Positions 59,678-64,000 of a stretch of DNA of 64,000 nucleotides are shown piece after piece. Both the position numbers and the translations under genes were made by a program. This DNA is from GCA-020356105 sp964347475 (GTDB lineage Bacteria; Pseudomonadota; Alphaproteobacteria; UBA8366; JADFVY01). Numbering within the stretch: the first letter of the stretch is position 1; each line of letters opens with the position of its first letter. The notes beneath the pieces were generated by a model. It ran no database searches, was not told where the DNA came from, and saw only the letters and a program-made list of their open reading frames with translations. The stretch spans positions 49,505 to 113,504 of the forward strand of contig CAYFYY010000001.1 in assembly GCA_964347475.1 (NCBI GenBank), given 5' to 3'.

Positions 59678-61597
59678 CTACCGCCCCGTTCTCGTCCGCC
59701 GCCCCCTCCGATCGCCGCGCCGCATCGGGACGACGTTGGCGCCGGGGAACTGGACCGCCTCGACAAAGATCGCCTGGAACTCCGGGTCGGTGGCCAGCGA
59801 AACATGCTCGATGCGGCGGGCCACGTCGGCTGCGCGGGCGCGCTCGGTCTCCGACAGGAGCGCCATCTGGGCGCCGAGGGCGGCGGCGTTGCCGAAATAG
59901 GTGATGCGGTCGGCCGGCAGCTCGGGCAAGAGGCGGATGCGCAGCGCGCTTGTCGTGTTGATGTAGTTGCCGAAGCCGCCGCACAGCATCAGCTCGACGA
60001 TCTTATCGGTCGGCAGCTTCATGACCTTCTGCAGCAGCATGACGCCGGCGCAGATCGCCCCCTTGGCGAGCTGCAACTGCCTGATATCGCCCTGGCTCAG
60101 CGTGATGTCCTCGTCGATCCCCGCGTCGCGCGCCCAGGAGAGCGCGAAGGCGACGCCCGCGTCATCCCGGACCAGCCGTTCGGCGAGCTTCGGCGGCAGG
60201 TCACCGCGGTCTTCGCCCTGCAGCAGCCCGGAGGGCTCGAGCACCCGTGCGTCGAGCATCTTGGCGATGGCGTCGATCAGCCCGGAGCCGCAGATTCCGA
60301 CCGGCGGCGCCCCGCCGATGACGCCCAGGGTCACGTCGTCCTCGATCGAGACCGCCTCGATGGCGCCGACCGCGCCGCGCATGCCGTGGCGGATCTGCGC
60401 GCCTTCGAGGGCCGGGCCGGCCGGGGCGGAGCAGGCCATCAGCTTCCGCCGCGAGCCCATCACCACCTCGCCGTTGGTGCCGATGTCGACGAGCGCCCGG
60501 ATCTCCTCCGACTCGTCGAGTCGCGTCGCCAGCACCGCGGCCACCGTGTCGGCGCCGACGAAGCCGGCAACCAGCGGCAAGAGGCAGACGCGCGCGTTGG
60601 GCGTCGATTTGAGCGGCACCTCCGCCGCCGGCAGCTCGATCGCGTCGCGCACCGCCGGCGCATAGGGGGCAAGGCCGACATGGGTCGGGTCGATGCCGAG
60701 GAAGATGTGGTGCATGACCGTGTTGCCGACGACGACGACCTTGTGGATGTGGGCGGCCTCGATGCCGGCCGCCGCGCAGGCCTCGCCGACGAAACTGTTG
60801 ACCACCCCCAGCACTTTGGCGCGCAGGGTCTGCAGCCGCTTGGCGTCGAACTGGGCGTAGGCGATGCGCGACATCAGGTCGCCGCCGTGGACGGCCTGCG
60901 GGTTGAGGCCGCCGACCGCGGCTAGCTCCTCGCCGGCATCCAGGTCGATGAGCGAGCCGACGATGCTGGTGGTGCCGATGTCGAAGGCCATGCCGTAGTT
61001 GTGCGCCGTCGTGTCGCCCGGCTCGATGGCGATGACCTCGCCGTTGAAGGTGGTGACGGTCAGCGAGCCGCCCTTCTCGCGCAGCATACCGGGCAAGCGC
61101 CGCAGGATATCCGTCGGAGCAGCGCCAACAAGGCGGTCGCCACAGGCGGCGCGCACCTCGTCCCAGTCAGAGGTCTGGTCGTTCTCGTCGTCGGGCGCGG
61201 CGGCCCGTATGTGCCGCTTCTCGACTCCGGAATCGAGTGCCATCCCGGCTGCCGGCGCCCTCCCGGCGAGGATCTTGTGGCCGGTCTCCGCCCTCGGCGG
61301 CGCCAGCAGGATCGCGCTGTCGGCGATGACCCGTGTCTGGCACGACAACCGGAACCGCTCGTGCACCTCGTCATGTCCGAGCTGGACCCGGTCGCTGATG
61401 CCCGGAGGCGGCACCTCGCCCGCGAGGATCTTGATCCGGCAACTGCGGCAGCGCCCGCGCCCGCCGCAGGTGGCGGCGACCTGGAAGCCGGCGCGCTGCG
61501 CGACCTCGAGATAGGTCTCGTCGGGCGCTGCCGGCGCCGTCCTGCCGTCGCGCGCCGACTCCTTGTCGGTGATCGTGACCGTGAAGCGATTCGTCAT
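59678..61597 (-). CDS. Corrinoid-protein reductive activator (2Fe-2S ferredoxin + ASKHA/DUF4445 domain)
   Basis: A 639-residue protein. Residues 1-100 form a plant-type ferredoxin with 2Fe-2S ligands C44, C50, C53 and C86 (CGGRGRCRSC). From about 215 an ASKHA-like ATPase domain follows (AFDIGTTSIVGSLIDLDAG, VVGNTVMHHIFLGIDPTH, LVDIGTNGEVVMG, MLCGGFGNYINT). This architecture is that of RACE/RACo proteins, which reduce Co(II) corrinoid proteins of methyltransferase systems back to Co(I) with ATP. No corrinoid protein or MttB-type methyltransferase is in the window. ATG 61597 has GGGAGCGGGG upstream. Confidence 0.88.
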   Translation of the reverse strand: MTNRFTVTITDKESARDGRTAPAAPDETYLEVAQRAGFQVAATCGGRGRCRSCRIKILAGEVPPPGISDRVQLGHDEVHERFRLSCQTRVIADSAILLAPPRAETGHKILAGRAPAAGMALDSGVEKRHIRAAAPDDENDQTSDWDEVRAACGDRLVGAAPTDILRRLPGMLREKGGSLTVTTFNGEVIAIEPGDTTAHNYGMAFDIGTTSIVGSLIDLDAGEELAAVGGLNPQAVHGGDLMSRIAYAQFDAKRLQTLRAKVLGVVNSFVGEACAAAGIEAAHIHKVVVVGNTVMHHIFLGIDPTHVGLAPYAPAVRDAIELPAAEVPLKSTPNARVCLLPLVAGFVGADTVAAVLATRLDESEEIRALVDIGTNGEVVMGSRRKLMACSAPAGPALEGAQIRHGMRGAVGAIEAVSIEDDVTLGVIGGAPPVGICGSGLIDAIAKMLDARVLEPSGLLQGEDRGDLPPKLAERLVRDDAGVAFALSWARDAGIDEDITLSQGDIRQLQLAKGAICAGVMLLQKVMKLPTDKIVELMLCGGFGNYINTTSALRIRLLPELPADRITYFGNAAALGAQMALLSETERARAADVARRIEHVSLATDPEFQAIFVEAVQFPGANVVPMRRGDRRGRRTRTGR

Positions 61598-61625
61598 CAC
61601 CCCGCTCCCGTGCCAAGGCCCCGGC

Positions 61626-61693
61626 GCGACCTCATGCTTCAAAACGGGCCGCTGTTTCGCGGCGCGAAGCGCCGTCTCGAAGCATGAGGTCGC
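61626..61693. repeat. Palindromic intergenic repeat of alphaproteobacterial type
   Basis: A 15-bp perfect inverted repeat (61626-61640, GCGACCTCATGCTTC; 61679-61693, GAAGCATGAGGTCGC) encloses a second hairpin CGGCGC-GAA-GCGCCG (61660-61674). The ends and the GCGAAGC core look like the multicopy palindromic repeats found between genes in many Alphaproteobacteria. Only one copy is in this window. It lies in the divergent gap, 29 bp from the start at 61597. Confidence 0.75.
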
Positions 61694-61857
61694 TCGATGC
61701 CAGCCCCGAACAAATTTGAGATGCTCCTAATGCTTTTGCAGCGATCCGTCGAGCGATAGTTTCACTTCCGCCGGATTGCAGCATCGCCGCCTGTCGAATA
61801 TATCCTGACGGGTTGCAATGGGCGGGTCGAACCGGCGCACGTAGGGGGAAATGGGCG

Positions 61858-62142
61858 ATGGCCGACTACACGATCCTGTACTGGCAGGGGATCCCGGCGG
61901 TGGTCGAGGCCCGCGAGGGCCGGGCAAAGGCCAAGATCCAGCTGAGCGAGCGGTTCCAGGTGCTCATCGATGCGGTCGCCATGCGCAAGGGCCTGGTCGG
62001 GACCGATGCCTATATCGAACAGTGGCGGCGCGGCGACCGGCAGTCGCGGGACGGCACGGCGGACGACGTGGCGGCGGCGGTGGCCGCGGAGATCGAGGCC
62101 GAGTTCGAGCGGATCAGGGCCGCCGCACTGGCGGACCGGTAA
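61858..62142 (+). CDS. PF13769-type (virulence-factor family) small protein
   Basis: A 94-residue protein with the family pattern ADYTILYWQGIPAVVEAREGRAKAKIQLSERFQVLIDAVAMRKGL, then TDAYIEQWRRGDR. The name virulence factor is historical; the members I know are widespread in Alphaproteobacteria and often sit near corrinoid-dependent methyl-transfer genes, which fits the divergent activator gene here. ATG 61858 has GGGGGAA 7 nt upstream. Function unknown. Confidence 0.8.
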   Translation: MADYTILYWQGIPAVVEAREGRAKAKIQLSERFQVLIDAVAMRKGLVGTDAYIEQWRRGDRQSRDGTADDVAAAVAAEIEAEFERIRAAALADR

Positions 62143-62222
62143 ATTCACCCACATCGACGCGATGCTTCCCGTCGGCGCGTCCAGTGCGTAAGATCGCCGG
62201 CGCACAAGAAGGGAGGGCCACA

Positions 62223-64000
62223 ATGACCGCGATCGGAGGGGGGATCGGCGCCGCGTCGCGGCGGGTGGAGGACGCACGGTTCCTCAAGGGCGAGGCATGT
62301 TTCGCCGACGATCTTATCCCCGATAACGCCGCGCGCGGCTATGTCGTGCGCTCACCATACGCGAACGCTCGGATCGTCGGAATCGATACCACGGCGGCCC
62401 GCGCGGCGCCAGGCGTGATCGCGGTGCTGACCGGGGCGGACGTGACGGCCGACGGGCTGGGCGACATCCCGTGTGCACGGCAGATGAAGCGGCGCGACGG
62501 CGCGCTGATGTACCAGCCACCGCGGCCGGTGCTGAACCGCGAATATGTGCGCTACGTCGGCGACTACGTCGCCTTCGTCGTCGCCGAGACGCTGAACCAG
62601 GCCAAGGACGCGGCGGAGCTCATCGAGGTCGCGTACGAGGAGCTGCCCGCCGTCACCTCGCTGCGCCAGGCGCTGGCACCCGGCGCACCGGCAATCCGCC
62701 CGGACTGCCCCGACAATATCGGCTTCCACCATGAGGCCGGCGACCGTGCGGCGGTGGAGGCCGCATTTGCGCGGGCGGCCCGCACCGTGCGGCTGGAGGT
62801 GCCGATCTCGCGCGTCCAGCCGAGCCCGCTCGAGCCTCGAGTGGCGATCGGCCAGTACGACACGGCTGACAACTCCTACCTCCTGGTCACCGGCGTCCAG
62901 TCGCCGAACCGGGTGCGCAACTTCCTGGCCGAGCCGATCCTGAAGATCCCGCCGGACAAGCTGCGGGTCGTCTGCCACGACATGGGCGGCGGCTTCGGCA
63001 ACCGCAATTCGCCGTATCACGAACAGACGCTTGTGATGTGGGCATCGCGCCGCATCGGGCGGCCGGTCAAGTGGACGAGCGAGCGCAGCGAGAGCTTCCA
63101 ATGCGACGACCAGGGCCGCGACAACCTGACGACGGCCGAACTGGCGCTGGACGATGACGGCCGGTTCCTTGCCATCCGGGTGCGCACGGCGGCGGCGATC
63201 GGCGCGTACCTGTCGGGCGGCGGCCCGAACCCGGTGGTCGGCAATATCGGCTGCCTTGCCGGGGTCTACCGGACGCCTGCGATTCATGTCGAAGTCGACG
63301 CCTATTTCCTGAACACAAACACCACCGCCGCTTATCGCGGCGCCGGCCGGCCCGAGGCGATCTACATGCTGGAACGGCTGATCGACGCGGCGGCGCGGGA
63401 GATCCGTATGGACCCGGCGGAGCTGCGCCGGCGCAACTTGATCGAACCTGACGCGTTTCCCTTCAAGACGGCGCTGACCTTCACCTACGATTCCGGGGAT
63501 TTCCCCGGCAACATGGACAAGGCGCTCGCGCTGGCGGGCTATGCGGATTTCCCGGCGCGCCGCGCCGAGTCGCTGTCCCGCGGCAAACTGCGCGGCATCG
63601 GTATCGCCAACGCCATCGAAAGCGCCGGCAAGATGGAGCGGGGCGAGGAGGCCGAGCTCAGCCTCGACGCCGAGGGGCGCGCCCTGCTGAAGCCAGGCAC
63701 CTGCGCGCACGGCCAGGGCCATGAGACCGTCTACCGCCAGCTGCTGTTCGAGTATCTCGGCCTCGGCTTCGAGGACGTGGACTACGTCCAGGGCGACAGC
63801 CGGATCATGCCCAGCTCCGCGGGAACGTTCGGATCGCGCTCCATCACGATCGGCGGCGGCGCGGTGCGGGCGGCGGCCCACGAGGTCCTGGAACAGGCGA
63901 AGGAGGTCGCGGCCGATGCGCTCGAGGCGGCCGCGGCAGACATCGTCTTCGCGGACGGCGCCTTCACCGTCGCCGGCACCGACCGCTCGATCACGCTGAA
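62223..64000 (+). CDS. Xanthine-dehydrogenase-family molybdenum hydroxylase, large subunit (C-terminus outside window)
   Basis: The visible 592 codons encode a CoxL/XDH-type molybdopterin-binding subunit. N-terminal domain: GIGAASRRVEDARFLKGEACFADD. Conserved segments VGDYVAFVVAET, VVCHDMGGGFGNRN and the active-site loop AYRGAGRPEA place it with form II CoxL-like proteins, not true CO dehydrogenase (which carries AYxCSFR). It oxidises an unknown aldehyde, aromatic or purine-like compound. The small FAD and 2Fe-2S subunits are not seen; they may follow beyond the right edge. AGGGAGGG lies before ATG 62223, 80 bp after the PF13769 gene. Confidence 0.9.
   Translation, partial: MTAIGGGIGAASRRVEDARFLKGEACFADDLIPDNAARGYVVRSPYANARIVGIDTTAARAAPGVIAVLTGADVTADGLGDIPCARQMKRRDGALMYQPPRPVLNREYVRYVGDYVAFVVAETLNQAKDAAELIEVAYEELPAVTSLRQALAPGAPAIRPDCPDNIGFHHEAGDRAAVEAAFARAARTVRLEVPISRVQPSPLEPRVAIGQYDTADNSYLLVTGVQSPNRVRNFLAEPILKIPPDKLRVVCHDMGGGFGNRNSPYHEQTLVMWASRRIGRPVKWTSERSESFQCDDQGRDNLTTAELALDDDGRFLAIRVRTAAAIGAYLSGGGPNPVVGNIGCLAGVYRTPAIHVEVDAYFLNTNTTAAYRGAGRPEAIYMLERLIDAAAREIRMDPAELRRRNLIEPDAFPFKTALTFTYDSGDFPGNMDKALALAGYADFPARRAESLSRGKLRGIGIANAIESAGKMERGEEAELSLDAEGRALLKPGTCAHGQGHETVYRQLLFEYLGLGFEDVDYVQGDSRIMPSSAGTFGSRSITIGGGAVRAAAHEVLEQAKEVAADALEAAAADIVFADGAFTVAGTDRSITL

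Overview
The window is a GC-rich, gene-dense bacterial chromosome segment. The families present (FnrL-type box, KorABC-like 2-oxoacid oxidoreductase, flavocytochrome c sulfide dehydrogenases, RimK-like/GNAT-C39 pair, form II CoxL-type oxidase, and a palindromic intergenic repeat of the CCTCATGC...GCATGAGG type) point to an alphaproteobacterium, most likely a Rhodospirillales-like, sulfur-oxidising, facultatively micro-aerobic organism. There is no rRNA, tRNA, CRISPR array, insertion sequence or prophage, and no marker gene that fixes the genus.

Layout. 1-2182 (minus): fccAB flavocytochrome c sulfide dehydrogenase and a LysR regulator. 2312-2768 (plus): two small unknown proteins closed by a strong terminator. 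3022-7171 (minus): a secreted beta-propeller protein with EF-hand-like loops, a chemoreceptor and a separate periplasmic sensor protein. 7640-8920: an orphan second FccB paralogue. 9010-11133 (minus): two tandem CDP-alcohol phosphatidyltransferases and a HAD phosphatase. 11504-18217 (plus): a 15-unit Sel1 protein, a GNAT/C39 + ATP-grasp + TraB cluster and a second Sel1 protein. 18228-20904: HD protein, class II aldolase-like protein, and hppD. 20909-23521: a complete small mer operon (merR divergent from merF-merA-CPVC membrane protein) with a textbook 19-bp-spacer operator.

23522-30918 is the most interesting part. An FNR box drives a c-heme-binding histidine kinase and an NtrC-type sigma-54 activator (minus). 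Facing it is a sigma-54 promoter with an upstream dyad, which drives a receiver-only protein, a membrane-anchored receiver protein, a 13-heme cytochrome c and a di-heme cytochrome b. The two units converge on a perfect 12-bp-stem terminator. I read this as a self-contained redox-sensing and anaerobic electron-transfer module.

30969-40953 (minus) is one long catabolic operon: PotABCD-type importer, two NylB-like serine hydrolases, an amidase, and a trimethylamine-dehydrogenase-family flavoprotein. 41083-43480 (minus): DsrE2-like, TusA, SQR-like flavoprotein and DUF1641, a sulfur-transfer unit. 43592-49789 (minus): hemerythrin, KorC-like Fe-S flavoprotein, FAD oxidoreductase, KorA and KorB, with an FNR-like box upstream. 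50001-56970: a membrane protein and, on the minus strand, a DUF4129-DUF4350-MoxR-DUF58-SpoIIM-RDD operon. 57246-59650 (plus): D-aminoacylase-like amidohydrolase, pseudouridine synthase, small RHH-like protein. 59678-64000: a corrinoid-protein activator (minus), then (plus) a PF13769-type protein and a molybdenum hydroxylase large subunit cut by the window edge.

Together the genes describe an organism that oxidises reduced sulfur at several points (FccAB, SQR-like, TusA/DsrE), switches to low-oxygen metabolism under FNR control, and scavenges amides and amines. All functional statements come from reading the translated sequences; no database search was run.
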